Assembly: GCA_020854975.1 (NCBI GenBank)
Contig: JAHKLQ010000157.1
Coordinates: forward strand, 1 to 9,442
Origin: Methanobacterium sp.
GTDB taxonomy: Archaea > Methanobacteriota > Methanobacteria > Methanobacteriales > Methanobacteriaceae
DNA: 9,442 nt
Direction: 5' to 3'
In this document: piece by piece, positions 1 to 9,442 of the stretch
How the letters are laid out: each line of letters begins with the position of its first letter
Position numbering within the stretch: the stretch's first letter is position 1
Notes under the pieces: generated by a model
Told to the model about the DNA's origin: nothing
Databases searched by the model: none
The model's input: the letters and a program-made list of their open reading frames with translations, nothing else
Made by a program: the position numbers and the translations under genes

Positions 1-1418
1 TACACGGCTTTTTCATGTTTTAAAAATAATGAAATCACCAACGTGGCTGCCAGTAAAATTCCTCCTATTAAAAATGCCATGTCAACTCCGTAAACCATTG
101 CTTGGATATTTTGCACTTGATTTGGATGATATATATTGCTTAGGTAACTGTTCTGACCAAGGGACATGAAGCTCACAAATAAAGATGAACCTATTGCTCC
201 ACCTATCTGCTGCAGGGAAGTCATTAGGGCAGAACCAGATGGATAATACTCTTTGGGTAGGTTACCCAGAGTGTTTGTCTGGTTAGGTGCCATTATTAGT
301 GCACTTCCAGTTAAAAACACGCAGTGAATCAGAACAATTAGAAGTAGAACCGTTGTGGTGGTGATCTGTGAAAATGCCAGCATTCCAATGCATGCAATGG
401 CAATACCCCCTGATATAACCATTCTTGGGCCGTGTTCATCATAGATACGACCAGATACAATGGAAAGTAAAGAGTTGATAATTCCTCCAGGTAACATGAC
501 CAGACTGGCCATGAATGCTGTGATTCCCAGGGCTGTTTGTAGGTATATGGGTAATATGACAACCACTGCAAATACCATCATTACATTGATAGAGTTTATC
601 ACTACCCCTATGGCAAATGAAGAGTATTTGAAGGGATGAAGATCTAACAAAGGATGGTCAAGACTTAACTGGCGTTTACCGAATATTAAAAGGCTTAAAA
701 TACCTATGATAAACGGAGTTATTACCTGCAGATTTAAAAAACCGTTATCTCCCAGGTTACTCAAGGCTATTATAACTCCCCCAAATCCAAGTGTTGCCAG
801 TATAACTGATGCAACATCAAGTTGAGGATGGTTCAATTCTGTTACATTCCTTACAAAGGATATCCCAGCAATTGTTGTACCTGCAAAAAACAGGAATAAC
901 AGGAGAAAGAGCCAGTGCCAGTCCATGAAGTTCATTAATAAACCAGTGCCTACCGGGGCAATCACCGTTGCAGAGATAATTACCAGGGTTACTAATCCCA
1001 TAACAAAACCTCTTTTTTCAGGGTCAATCAAAATAAGTACTGTGTTAAACATTAGTGGAACTAGGATACCAGTCCCAACAGCTTGGATTATTCTCCCTAA
1101 AAGTAGCAGTGCAAAGTTTGGTGAAATACCACTTACAATTGTTCCTATGATCAAAAATACCATTGCACTTAAAAATAATTTTTTTGTTGAAAAACGTTGA
1201 ATGAGAAATGCACTTACCAGAAACACGATCCCAGAAACAAGAACATAGACTGTGGTGAGCCATTGCACTGTTCCAGCCGAAACACTGAATTCGATCATTA
1301 TCTGTGGGAATGCTATGTTCAATGCGGTTTCATTGAGCATAGACATGAATCCTGCAAGTAGAAGTATTATTAAGATTTTATTTGCATTTATTTTTCCATT
1401 ATCTTCATTTGGTATCAT
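1..1418 (-). CDS. MFS drug efflux transporter, DHA2 family, LmrB-like (3' end at window edge)
   Basis: Proton-driven multidrug exporter of the inner membrane. My translation gives 472 residues open to base 3, so the gene is missing its stop and perhaps a few residues. About 14 hydrophobic segments can be counted, as expected for the DHA2 (EmrB/QacA/LmrB) branch rather than 12-helix transporters. Helix 1 carries LNETALNIAFP, the LmrB-type version of the DHA2 motif. The helix 2-3 loop reads FLIQRFSTKKLFL, and GRIIQAVGTGILVP in helix 4 matches motif B. Start ATG is preceded by AAAGGAG at 1427-1433, 8 bases away. A 12-bp perfect palindrome (1437-1448) fused to a TATA-like sequence lies just upstream and is probably the operator of the adjacent TetR repressor. 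Substrates cannot be read from sequence. Family assignment is firm; efflux of toxic organics is inferred from the family. Confidence 0.9.
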   Translation of the reverse strand, partial: MIPNEDNGKINANKILIILLLAGFMSMLNETALNIAFPQIMIEFSVSAGTVQWLTTVYVLVSGIVFLVSAFLIQRFSTKKLFLSAMVFLIIGTIVSGISPNFALLLLGRIIQAVGTGILVPLMFNTVLILIDPEKRGFVMGLVTLVIISATVIAPVGTGLLMNFMDWHWLFLLLFLFFAGTTIAGISFVRNVTELNHPQLDVASVILATLGFGGVIIALSNLGDNGFLNLQVITPFIIGILSLLIFGKRQLSLDHPLLDLHPFKYSSFAIGVVINSINVMMVFAVVVILPIYLQTALGITAFMASLVMLPGGIINSLLSIVSGRIYDEHGPRMVISGGIAIACIGMLAFSQITTTTVLLLIVLIHCVFLTGSALIMAPNQTNTLGNLPKEYYPSGSALMTSLQQIGGAIGSSLFVSFMSLGQNSYLSNIYHPNQVQNIQAMVYGVDMAFLIGGILLAATLVISLFLKHEKAV

Positions 1419-1432
1419 CTTGAATGCTCCTT

Positions 1433-1452
1433 TAATTAGACCGGTCTATATA
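1433..1452. promoter_or_regulatory. Operator overlapping the MFS promoter
   Basis: The sequence TAATTAGACCGGTCTATATA contains the perfect 12-bp palindrome TAGACCGGTCTA (1437-1448), and the 20-bp version matches in 8 of 10 arm positions. Read on the minus strand, TTATATA (1447-1453) is a TATA-like box running into the palindrome, so a bound repressor would compete with TBP/TFB. The same arrangement occurs ahead of the TetR gene. The core resembles, from memory, the site bound by Bacillus LmrA/YxaF. If transcription starts at the usual 25-27 bases from this TATA box, the mRNA would begin about 1421-1425 and would barely include the AAAGGAG motif, so the exact start site is uncertain. Confidence 0.7.
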
Positions 1453-1558
1453 ATTTGGTGGGAAAATAAGAACCTAGTACATGTCTAGCAAACTAATTAG
1501 ACAAGTTAATTTAGTACCATACTAGGAATTCATAGAAAAAGTCTCAAGATCCATCAAT

Positions 1559-2149
1559 TCATTGTTTTAATATGGATGGGATAGCTTTTGCAACTTCAAA
1601 AAAGGGTTTGTCGCTTTTTCTGGTTATAGATAAAACTATAGCTCCCTCTATCATTGATTGAATCACTGTGCTCAAGGCTTCAGCTTTTTCTTTGCTGAAA
1701 CCTCCTTGGATCAGTTTTTCAGCATAAACACGTTCCCATGCATCAAAAGCAGATTTGCAGGCTTTTCTTAAATTTTCACTGCTCGAAAAAGTTTCAAGTG
1801 CCATTAAATTAACAGAAACCTTTTTAGTACTTTTAAGAGATATTTTCTCGTTTTCCTCCATGTCAAGGTTATCTGCCATTTCCTGAATGGCATTTTTAAT
1901 GGATTCAACTGGATCCTGAATTTTTGAAAGTTTTTCTCTTATGGTTTCTTCAACAAAGATCTTGGTTAACTCAATTGATTCCAGGGCCAGTTGTTCTTTT
2001 CCATTGGGAAAATAATAGTACAGGGAACCTTTAGGGGCATTACTCTCCCTTAAAATTTCATTTAAGCCTGTGGCATGATAGCCCTTTAACTGAAAAAGGC
2101 GTGTTGCGGCCTTAAGTATCCGGTCACGTGTACTGATCTTGTCATCCAT
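1559..2149 (-). CDS. TetR family repressor, LmrA/YxaF-like
   Basis: Dimeric DNA-binding repressor, 196 residues from this start. The N-terminal TetR helix-turn-helix is clear: TRDRILKAATRLFQLKGYHATG followed by the recognition-helix region NEILRESNAPKGSLYYYFP at about residues 30-50. KGSLYYYFPNGKEQLA is characteristic of the LmrA/YxaF branch. The C-terminal ligand and dimer domain includes DAWERVYAEKLIQGGFSKEKAEALSTVIQSMIEGAI, also like LmrA. I chose ATG 2149 because an archaeal TATA box (2175-2183) sits 26 bases upstream, predicting a leaderless mRNA starting at this codon; a GTG nine bases earlier (2158) would add MVY but has no ribosome-binding site. It lies upstream of the MFS exporter on the same strand, 140 bases apart, and both promoters share an operator, indicating autoregulation and control of efflux. 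The inducer is unknown; Bacillus relatives respond to flavonoids. Confidence 0.92.
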   Translation of the reverse strand: MDDKISTRDRILKAATRLFQLKGYHATGLNEILRESNAPKGSLYYYFPNGKEQLALESIELTKIFVEETIREKLSKIQDPVESIKNAIQEMADNLDMEENEKISLKSTKKVSVNLMALETFSSSENLRKACKSAFDAWERVYAEKLIQGGFSKEKAEALSTVIQSMIEGAIVLSITRKSDKPFFEVAKAIPSILKQ

Positions 2150-2160
2150 GTAAACCACAT

Positions 2161-2180
2161 TATATTGACTGGTCTATATA
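2161..2180. promoter_or_regulatory. Operator of the TetR gene
   Basis: TATATTGACTGGTCTATATA is an imperfect 20-bp palindrome (8 of 10 arm positions pair). On the minus strand its core is TAGACCAGTC, against TAGACCGGTC ahead of the MFS gene. It lies between the TATA box and the predicted transcript start, the expected position for autorepression. Binding by the neighbouring TetR protein is inferred from the pairing of the two sites. Confidence 0.7.
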
Positions 2181-2183
2181 AAA
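2175..2183 (-). promoter_or_regulatory. TATA box of the TetR gene (leaderless promoter)
   Basis: On the minus strand the sequence is TTTTATATA, matching the archaeal TATA consensus TTTATATA. Its centre is about 30 bases from ATG 2149, so transcription is expected to begin at or within a few bases of that codon. No Shine-Dalgarno sequence exists there, consistent with a leaderless transcript. Confidence 0.6.
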
Positions 2184-2242
2184 TTGGTTATGGTTATATC
2201 AACTACACTATTTAAAGTTTGGTACTATCTAAAAATATAATT

Positions 2243-2295
2243 AAAAAAAAGATTGGATCCTTATTAACACTCCCTAAGAGTATAAGAAATCCAAT
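2243..2295 (-). terminator. Hairpin plus T8 terminator after the radical SAM gene
   Basis: A stepped hairpin is built from ATTGGAT (2252-2258) with ATCCAAT (2289-2295), CTTAT (2260-2264) with ATAAG (2282-2286), and ACTC (2269-2272) with GAGT (2278-2281), around a 5-base loop. Read on the minus strand it is followed at once by eight T residues (2243-2250). It lies 58 bases past the stop of the minus-strand radical SAM gene, so it should end that transcript before the TetR promoter. Confidence 0.7.
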
Positions 2296-2352
2296 TTAGT
2301 TACCGTAAATTTACTTTCCCATTTTTAATAGATTAAAACTTAATTTTTTTAT

Positions 2353-3765
<1,413 letters not shown>

Positions 3766-3862
3766 TACCTTTATTTAATCAGTTTTAAAACCTATTCCTG
3801 AATTCTAGAATGGAGGTTTCACATTACATCCTTGAATGTCTTTTAATAACTGATATTATCAG

Positions 3863-3901
3863 AAAAAAAATAATTAAGAAGATAATGTGCCAGTGCTTGG
3901 C
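3863..3901 (-). terminator. Possible terminator after radical SAM copy 2
   Basis: On the minus strand a short hairpin GCCAAGCACTGGC (3889-3901, 4-bp stem) is followed after about 18 AT-rich bases by eight T residues (3863-3870). Archaeal RNA polymerase can terminate on T-tracts alone. It is weak and 120 bases past the stop codon, so partial read-through into copy 1 is possible. Confidence 0.35.
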
Positions 3902-4020
3902 TTAAGGGGGTGTAAAAAGATAAATAATATTGTTTTATAATTGATGAAAATATTGGAAGGATATAATATTTATGTTTAATTTATTGAAATGACATATATT
4001 ATTTTTAATTGACCTTCTAT

Positions 4021-5376
<1,356 letters not shown>

Positions 5377-5429
5377 GTGATCACCATGAGGGTTGAAGAC
5401 TTAAAAAACTTACGGTTAGGTGTGATAAT

Positions 5430-7025
5430 TTACTCAGGGAGTGGGATGTTTTCATTTTCATCAACTATAATCTCTATTAGTACTGGTTTATTAACTTTCA
5501 GTGCCTCTCCCACTGCCAGTAGAACATCACCTGGAGAATTCGCCATTTTAGCCTTTATATGGTAAGCCTTGGCTAGTTTCACAAAATCAGGATTATCAAG
5601 CTCCACTTGGAAAGGAGTATCATAGTACAGTTCCTGCCATTGTCTGATGATGCCCAGAGATCGATTATTAATCAGACAGATGGTGATGGGTAGATCTAAT
5701 TCAGCAATGGTTGCCAGTTCCTGGAGGGTCATCTGGAAACCACCATCACCCACCACTACCACCACCTTCTTATCTGGTCGGGCCAGACTGACACCCACAG
5801 CCGCGGGAACTCCGTATCCCATAGGCCCTAATCCACCAGAAAAGATTAACGAAGAAGGTTCCAATGCTTTTATAAGCAGATTTACCCAGGTAGTGTGACT
5901 TCCTGCATCATTAACCACAATTGAATCACCCTTACCTTCCAAAATTTCTTTAATAGCACTTTGTGGTTTTAATGGAGTTTTTTCAAAGTCTGTTATGATT
6001 TTATGAGTTTTTGAATATTTAGATAATTCCTTCAACCATTTATCTGTATTTTCAGGTGATATTTCCCTGATTTTGGTCAGGAATTTCTTAACATCTCTCT
6101 GGATATTTACCTTGCCACTTAAAACCTTCCCATCCAGATTCACCTGTATGATTGGCACTTCACCAAGGCCTTTACGTGTTCTTTCTGATAATCGGCACCC
6201 TAAGGCCATAACAAGGTCTGAGTTTCTTCCAGCGAAGTTAGCTGCTTCTGTACCTCGCAGACCTAAAAGTCCCAGAGAAAGGGGATGGTCTTCACTGAGC
6301 ACCCCTCGGGCAGGGTAAGTAGTAGCCACCGGGATCTGATGTTTTTCTGCAAAGATACGTAAATCATTAACTGCATGAGCCCATAGAACTCCAGCTCCAG
6401 CAAGTATCAGGGGTTTTTTTGATTTTTTCAGTAGTTCTTCTGCCTGTTTAAAGTTACCCCCATCAGTAGGAGGATTTAATTTTACAGTTTCATCCAGCAG
6501 AGACTGATCAATTTCTAGTTGGAGAACGTCACGTGGGAAATTCAGATGTATAGGGCCTGTTTTTCCTGTTTTAAGGGTTGAAATTGCCTTTTTAATAAGT
6601 TTAATTCCTTCCTCTGGTTTTCGTATAAGGTGGCTTTGTAGGGTTATGGGTGCAAAAACATCGTTTATGTCAATATCCTGGAAGACGTTTTCACCCTTAA
6701 AATGGCAGGGAACATCACCAGTGATAACCAGTAGAGGTATTGAGTCTTTATAAGCTGTGGCCACTCCCATTACCAGGTTTAAAGCCCCTGGTCCTGCGGA
6801 TGCTACGCATACTCCTGGTTGGAATGAGCTCCTAGCATACCCATCTGCAGCGTGAGCTGCACCCTGTTCATGGCGCATTAAAACATGTTTTATAGAGGAT
6901 TTACGTAGTGCCTGGTAAAATGGGAGAATTTGTTCCCCAGGATGTCCAAATATAAATTTAATTCCTTCTTTTTCCAGTATTTTAACCAGGGCATCGTTTA
7001 ATCTAATCTTGGCCACAGTTTGCAT
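5430..7025 (-). CDS. Acetolactate-synthase-like thiamine pyrophosphate enzyme
   Basis: TPP-dependent enzyme acting on 2-oxoacids, 531 residues, closest in pattern to the acetolactate synthase large subunit. The N-terminal pyrimidine-binding domain (about 5-170) has GHPGEQILPFYQAL and RHEQGAAHAADGYAR with the catalytic Glu53. The central domain (about 190-330) contains HPLSLGLLGLRGTEAAN. The C-terminal PP domain (about 360-520) has GLGPMGYGVPAA, the Mg-TPP motif GDGGF (426-430) ending in NN (453-454), and RQWQELYY. It departs from true acetolactate synthases: the RFDDR motif is RLSER, GMHG is GLRG, GQHQMW is GSHTTW, and the C-terminus is short. No ilvN or ilvC lies nearby, so branched-chain amino acid synthesis is not assured. 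A 2-oxoacid decarboxylase or other carboligase is equally possible. No ribosome-binding site precedes ATG, but a TATA-like sequence about 29 bases upstream suggests a leaderless mRNA. It heads the group that includes the radical SAM genes. Confidence 0.88.
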   Translation of the reverse strand: MQTVAKIRLNDALVKILEKEGIKFIFGHPGEQILPFYQALRKSSIKHVLMRHEQGAAHAADGYARSSFQPGVCVASAGPGALNLVMGVATAYKDSIPLLVITGDVPCHFKGENVFQDIDINDVFAPITLQSHLIRKPEEGIKLIKKAISTLKTGKTGPIHLNFPRDVLQLEIDQSLLDETVKLNPPTDGGNFKQAEELLKKSKKPLILAGAGVLWAHAVNDLRIFAEKHQIPVATTYPARGVLSEDHPLSLGLLGLRGTEAANFAGRNSDLVMALGCRLSERTRKGLGEVPIIQVNLDGKVLSGKVNIQRDVKKFLTKIREISPENTDKWLKELSKYSKTHKIITDFEKTPLKPQSAIKEILEGKGDSIVVNDAGSHTTWVNLLIKALEPSSLIFSGGLGPMGYGVPAAVGVSLARPDKKVVVVVGDGGFQMTLQELATIAELDLPITICLINNRSLGIIRQWQELYYDTPFQVELDNPDFVKLAKAYHIKAKMANSPGDVLLAVGEALKVNKPVLIEIIVDENENIPLPE

Positions 7026-7050
7026 GATTATAGGTATGGTGTTAACTGAT

Positions 7051-7058
7051 TATTAAAT
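7051..7058 (-). promoter_or_regulatory. TATA-like box of the TPP enzyme gene
   Basis: On the minus strand ATTTAATA lies about 29 bases before ATG 7025, the spacing of an archaeal TATA box for a leaderless transcript. No Shine-Dalgarno motif is present between it and the ATG. The match to consensus is moderate. Confidence 0.45.
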
Positions 7059-7193
7059 GATAGTTGGGCTGGGATTTAGAAAGGGAATATGTGTAATGTA
7101 AGTGTGAAATGGGGTACAGTGTAAAAATTTATGACATTGATGTAACATAATAAGAGGTAGTAAAAATTTGTTTAATTAACTAAGGGGTTTGTA

Positions 7194-7200
7194 GGAGGGG
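7194..7200 (+). promoter_or_regulatory. Ribosome-binding site that sets the acetyl-CoA synthetase start
   Basis: GGAGGGG is the strongest Shine-Dalgarno motif near this gene. It lies about 70 bases before the first in-frame ATG (7269), too far to serve it, but 2 to 5 bases before two in-frame ATT codons (7203, 7206). No in-frame ATG, GTG or TTG exists between the upstream stop at 7173 and 7269. Confidence 0.65.
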
Positions 7201-7205
7201 TTATT

Positions 7206-9158
7206 ATTTCCAGTGAATTAGATGCCCTGCTTAAGGAGAACAGATTATTCCCACCATCTGAAGAGTTTATGGAAAATAGCAACATCCAGAAGTGGATGGA
7301 ACGTTATGGTATCCAAAATTATGATGAACTTATTAATAGGGCTTTAGAAGACCGTGAATGGTTCTGGGATGAGTTTGCAAGAGAGTTAGAATGGTTCCAA
7401 CCCTATCAAGATGTTCTAAAATGGGATCCGCCCCATGCAAAATGGTTTTCCAGGGGCAAATTTAACATCACCCATAATGCCCTGGATCGGCATGTTAAAA
7501 CCTGGCGTAAAAATAAGGTAGCCTACATATGGGAAGGTGAATTAGGAGAGGTTAAGAAACTTACCTACCATGATCTTTACCGGAAGGTTAACCAGATGGC
7601 CAATGCCCTGCGTAGTCTTGGTGTTAAAAAGGGGGATCGTGTGAGTATTTACCTGCCCATGATCTTGGAGTTACCCATTGCCATGTTGGCCTGTGCCAAG
7701 ATCGGGGCAGTGCATAGTGTGGTTTTCTCTGGTTTCTGGGCTAAAGCATTTCAGGAAAGGGCTAATGATGCCCAGGTAAAAATAGCCATAACTGTAGATG
7801 GATTTTACCGCCGTGGCAAAGTTATACCCCTCAAAGAAAATGTGGACAGAGTCTTAGATGAAATTCCTTCTTTAGAGAAACTCATTGTGGTGAAACATGC
7901 AAAATGCTCCGTAGAGATGAAAGATGGAAGGGATTTATGGTGGGATGAAATCATCCAGACCCAGGAAAGAGAATGTCCCACTGAAATAATGGATTCAGAA
8001 GATCCTCTGTTTATTTTATACACCTCTGGAACCACCGGCAAACCCAAAGGAGTGGTCCATGTACATGGAGGATATGCCGTTGGCACTTATACTACCCTAA
8101 AATTGGTTTTTGACCTGAAAGATGAGGATATCTGGTGGTGTGCTGCGGATATTGGTTGGGTAACCGGCCATAGTTATATTGTTTATGCACCTCTTATTCT
8201 GGGAGCTACCTCAGTGATGTATGAGGGTGCTCCAGACTACCCTGAACCAGATCGTCTGTGGCAGATGATCGAGGATTATGGTGTGACTGTGTTCTACACC
8301 GCCCCTACCACCATCCGTATGTTCATGAAATACGGGGAAAAATGGCCCCAAAAACATGATTTAACCTCACTTAGACTTCTGGGAAGTGTGGGTGAGCCTA
8401 TTAACCCCGAGGCATGGGTATGGTACCATAAACATATTGGTAACCGTCAGTGCCCTATTATGGATACATGGTGGCAGACTGAAACAGGTATGCAACTTAT
8501 AACACCCCTCCCTATCACTCCTCTAAAACCAGGGTCAACAGTTAAACCATTCCCCACTGTAGAAGCAGATGTGGTGGATGATAATGGTGAATCCATAAGG
8601 GAAGGCGGAGGTCACCTGGTTATTAAAACACCGTGGCCAGCTATGTTCCGCACATTATATAAAGATCCTGAGCGTTATGTGGATGCTTACTGGAGCAAAT
8701 TCCCAGGATTATATTTGAGTGGTGATGTGGCCCGCATAGATCAGGATGGTTATTTCTGGATACAGGGAAGGGAAGATGATGTTTTAAAGGTTGCTGGTCA
8801 CCGTATAAGCACTGCTGAGGTTGAATCAGCTATAGTAAGTTATGATGCTGTGGCTGAGGCAGCGGTGGTGGGAAAACCAGACCCGGTTAAGGGAGAAGAA
8901 ATATGTAGTTATGTTATCTTAAAAGAAGGGTTTAAACCCAGTCCCCGTTTAAAACATCTCCTAAGGCAGCATGTGCGTGAGGAAATAGGTCCTGTGGCCA
9001 GCCCTGCTTATATTGGTTTTGTAGGGGATCTGCCCAAGACCCGTTCTGGTAAGATCATGCGCCGGGTGATCAAGGCCAAAGTAAAAGGAGATGATGTGGG
9101 TGACATAACCACCCTGGCCAATCCAGAGGCTGTGGATGAGTTGGATGATGCACTATAA
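7206..9158 (+). CDS. acs: Acetyl-CoA synthetase, AMP-forming (probable ATT start)
   Basis: Cytoplasmic ligase making acetyl-CoA from acetate, ATP and CoA through acetyl-AMP; in hydrogenotrophic methanogens it serves acetate assimilation. Numbering from the internal ATG at 7269 (629 residues): P-loop [11 protein letters not shown] (251-261), [12 protein letters not shown] (372-383), DTWWQTETG (399-407) with the second Trp that restricts the pocket to acetate, [20 protein letters not shown] (484-503), and the C-terminal PKTRSGK with catalytic Lys595, the residue silenced by acetylation in bacterial Acs. I extend the start to 7206 because the 21 codons before the ATG (including [15 protein letters not shown]) match the usual Acs N-terminus and follow GGAGGGG. 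That gives 650 residues, normal for the family, but requires AUU initiation. It is divergent from the TPP enzyme gene across about 180 bases. Confidence 0.95.
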   Translation: MSSELDALLKENRLFPPSEEFMENSNIQKWMERYGIQNYDELINRALEDREWFWDEFARELEWFQPYQDVLKWDPPHAKWFSRGKFNITHNALDRHVKTWRKNKVAYIWEGELGEVKKLTYHDLYRKVNQMANALRSLGVKKGDRVSIYLPMILELPIAMLACAKIGAVHSVVFSGFWAKAFQERANDAQVKIAITVDGFYRRGKVIPLKENVDRVLDEIPSLEKLIVVKHAKCSVEMKDGRDLWWDEIIQTQERECPTEIMDSEDPLFILYTSGTTGKPKGVVHVHGGYAVGTYTTLKLVFDLKDEDIWWCAADIGWVTGHSYIVYAPLILGATSVMYEGAPDYPEPDRLWQMIEDYGVTVFYTAPTTIRMFMKYGEKWPQKHDLTSLRLLGSVGEPINPEAWVWYHKHIGNRQCPIMDTWWQTETGMQLITPLPITPLKPGSTVKPFPTVEADVVDDNGESIREGGGHLVIKTPWPAMFRTLYKDPERYVDAYWSKFPGLYLSGDVARIDQDGYFWIQGREDDVLKVAGHRISTAEVESAIVSYDAVAEAAVVGKPDPVKGEEICSYVILKEGFKPSPRLKHLLRQHVREEIGPVASPAYIGFVGDLPKTRSGKIMRRVIKAKVKGDDVGDITTLANPEAVDELDDAL

Positions 9159-9221
9159 AAAGAGAAAATAAAAAAAATAATCTGAAACTTTCTATACCAA
9201 AACTTTTTTCTACCTTTTTTT
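9159..9221. terminator. Convergent bidirectional T-tract terminators
   Basis: Between the stop codons of two converging genes, the plus strand carries T6 (9204-9209) and T7 (9215-9221), suitable for ending the acetyl-CoA synthetase transcript. The minus strand carries T8 (opposite A8 at 9170-9177) for the dUTPase-family gene. No strong hairpin is visible, in line with archaeal termination on T-tracts. The plus-strand tract overlaps the stop codon of the opposite gene. Confidence 0.55.
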
Positions 9222-9442
9222 ATTCCTCTTCTTCCTGGTAACTTCCATTGTACTCCCCTGAACCTTCCACTGGAAAAACAACTCCCTGAGCAATCCTTTC
9301 ACCCTGTTTCAGTGTGAATGGGAATTCTCCCTGATTCACCAGGAGGAACTGTAAGGTTCCATAAAAGCCAGGGTCTCCTACTGCAGTGTGGATGCTGATG
9401 AAAGAGCGTAACAGTGTAGAGCGGGGAAGATAAAGCATGGAA
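9220..9442 (-). CDS. dUTPase/dCTP deaminase family protein (C-terminal part)
   Basis: Nucleotide-pool enzyme that removes dUTP or deaminates dCTP, normally a trimer in the cytoplasm. Only the last 73 or so residues are inside the window; the frame stays open through the right edge, so the ATG at 9438 is probably internal. LPRSTLLR corresponds to the family's conserved PRSSL segment, HTAVGDPGFYGTLQFLLVN to the A-(V/W)-DPGY-G block of archaeal Dut/Dcd proteins, and GERIAQGVV to the conserved RIAQ strand. YNGSYQ near the end matches the C-terminal GxYxGxYQ element, followed by a short acidic tail. The visible part does not separate dUTPase, dCTP deaminase and the bifunctional enzyme, because the residues that do so lie upstream. 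It converges on the acetyl-CoA synthetase gene with no functional link evident. Confidence 0.82.
   Translation of the reverse strand, partial: SMLYLPRSTLLRSFISIHTAVGDPGFYGTLQFLLVNQGEFPFTLKQGERIAQGVVFPVEGSGEYNGSYQEEEE

Noticed and set aside
338..1488. Short open frames on both strands across 338-1488.
   Set aside because: They overlap a continuous, well-conserved 14-helix MFS reading frame on the minus strand and encode no recognisable family.
5377..5429. A small gene or terminator between the TPP enzyme and radical SAM copy 2.
   Set aside because: Only 53 bases, the only ATG there meets a stop after four codons, and the single T6 run has no hairpin. It reads as an ordinary operon spacer with the ribosome-binding site of the next gene.
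7213..7224. GTG (7213) and ATG (7222) as starts for acetyl-CoA synthetase behind the GGAGGGG motif.
   Set aside because: Both are out of frame with the Acs coding sequence, and the GTG frame stops at once (GTG AAT TAG).

Overview
The window looks like chromosomal DNA from a methanogenic archaeon of the Methanobacteriales (Methanobacterium-like). The evidence is indirect: AT-rich intergenic DNA with archaeal TATA boxes just ahead of start codons (leaderless-type promoters), an extended Shine-Dalgarno match (GGTGATC), poly-T terminators, two cobalamin-binding radical SAM proteins, an AMP-forming acetyl-CoA synthetase and an archaeal-type dUTPase/dCTP deaminase. No RNA genes, insertion sequences, CRISPR arrays or phage genes were seen, and no gene-free stretch exceeds 300 bases.

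Left end (1-2190, minus strand): a 14-helix MFS drug exporter of the DHA2/LmrB type, cut by the window edge at or next to its end, preceded by a TetR repressor of the LmrA/YxaF type. Each gene has its own promoter. In both promoters a near-identical palindrome built on TAGACC-RGTC is fused to the TATA box. This is a self-regulated efflux module resembling the Bacillus LmrA-LmrB pair, probably acquired from bacteria.

Centre (2353-7025, minus strand): in transcription order, an acetolactate-synthase-like thiamine pyrophosphate enzyme with no small subunit beside it, then, 53 bases on, a B12-binding-domain radical SAM protein, then, after a 255-base AT-rich gap, a second radical SAM protein about 70% identical to the first. 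A strong hairpin plus T8 terminator closes the group. The TPP enzyme has the catalytic Glu and cofactor motifs but has lost several acetolactate synthase signatures, so its reaction is open. The three genes together are the best candidate here for an undescribed pathway: TPP-dependent carbon-carbon chemistry plus cobalamin/radical SAM modification.

Right end (7026-9442): the divergent plus-strand gene is an acetate-type acetyl-CoA synthetase for acetate assimilation. Its conserved N-terminus lies upstream of the first in-frame ATG, behind a GGAGGGG ribosome-binding site, and the only plausible start there is ATT. It converges on the 3' end of a minus-strand dUTPase/dCTP deaminase gene, with T-tracts terminating both transcripts.
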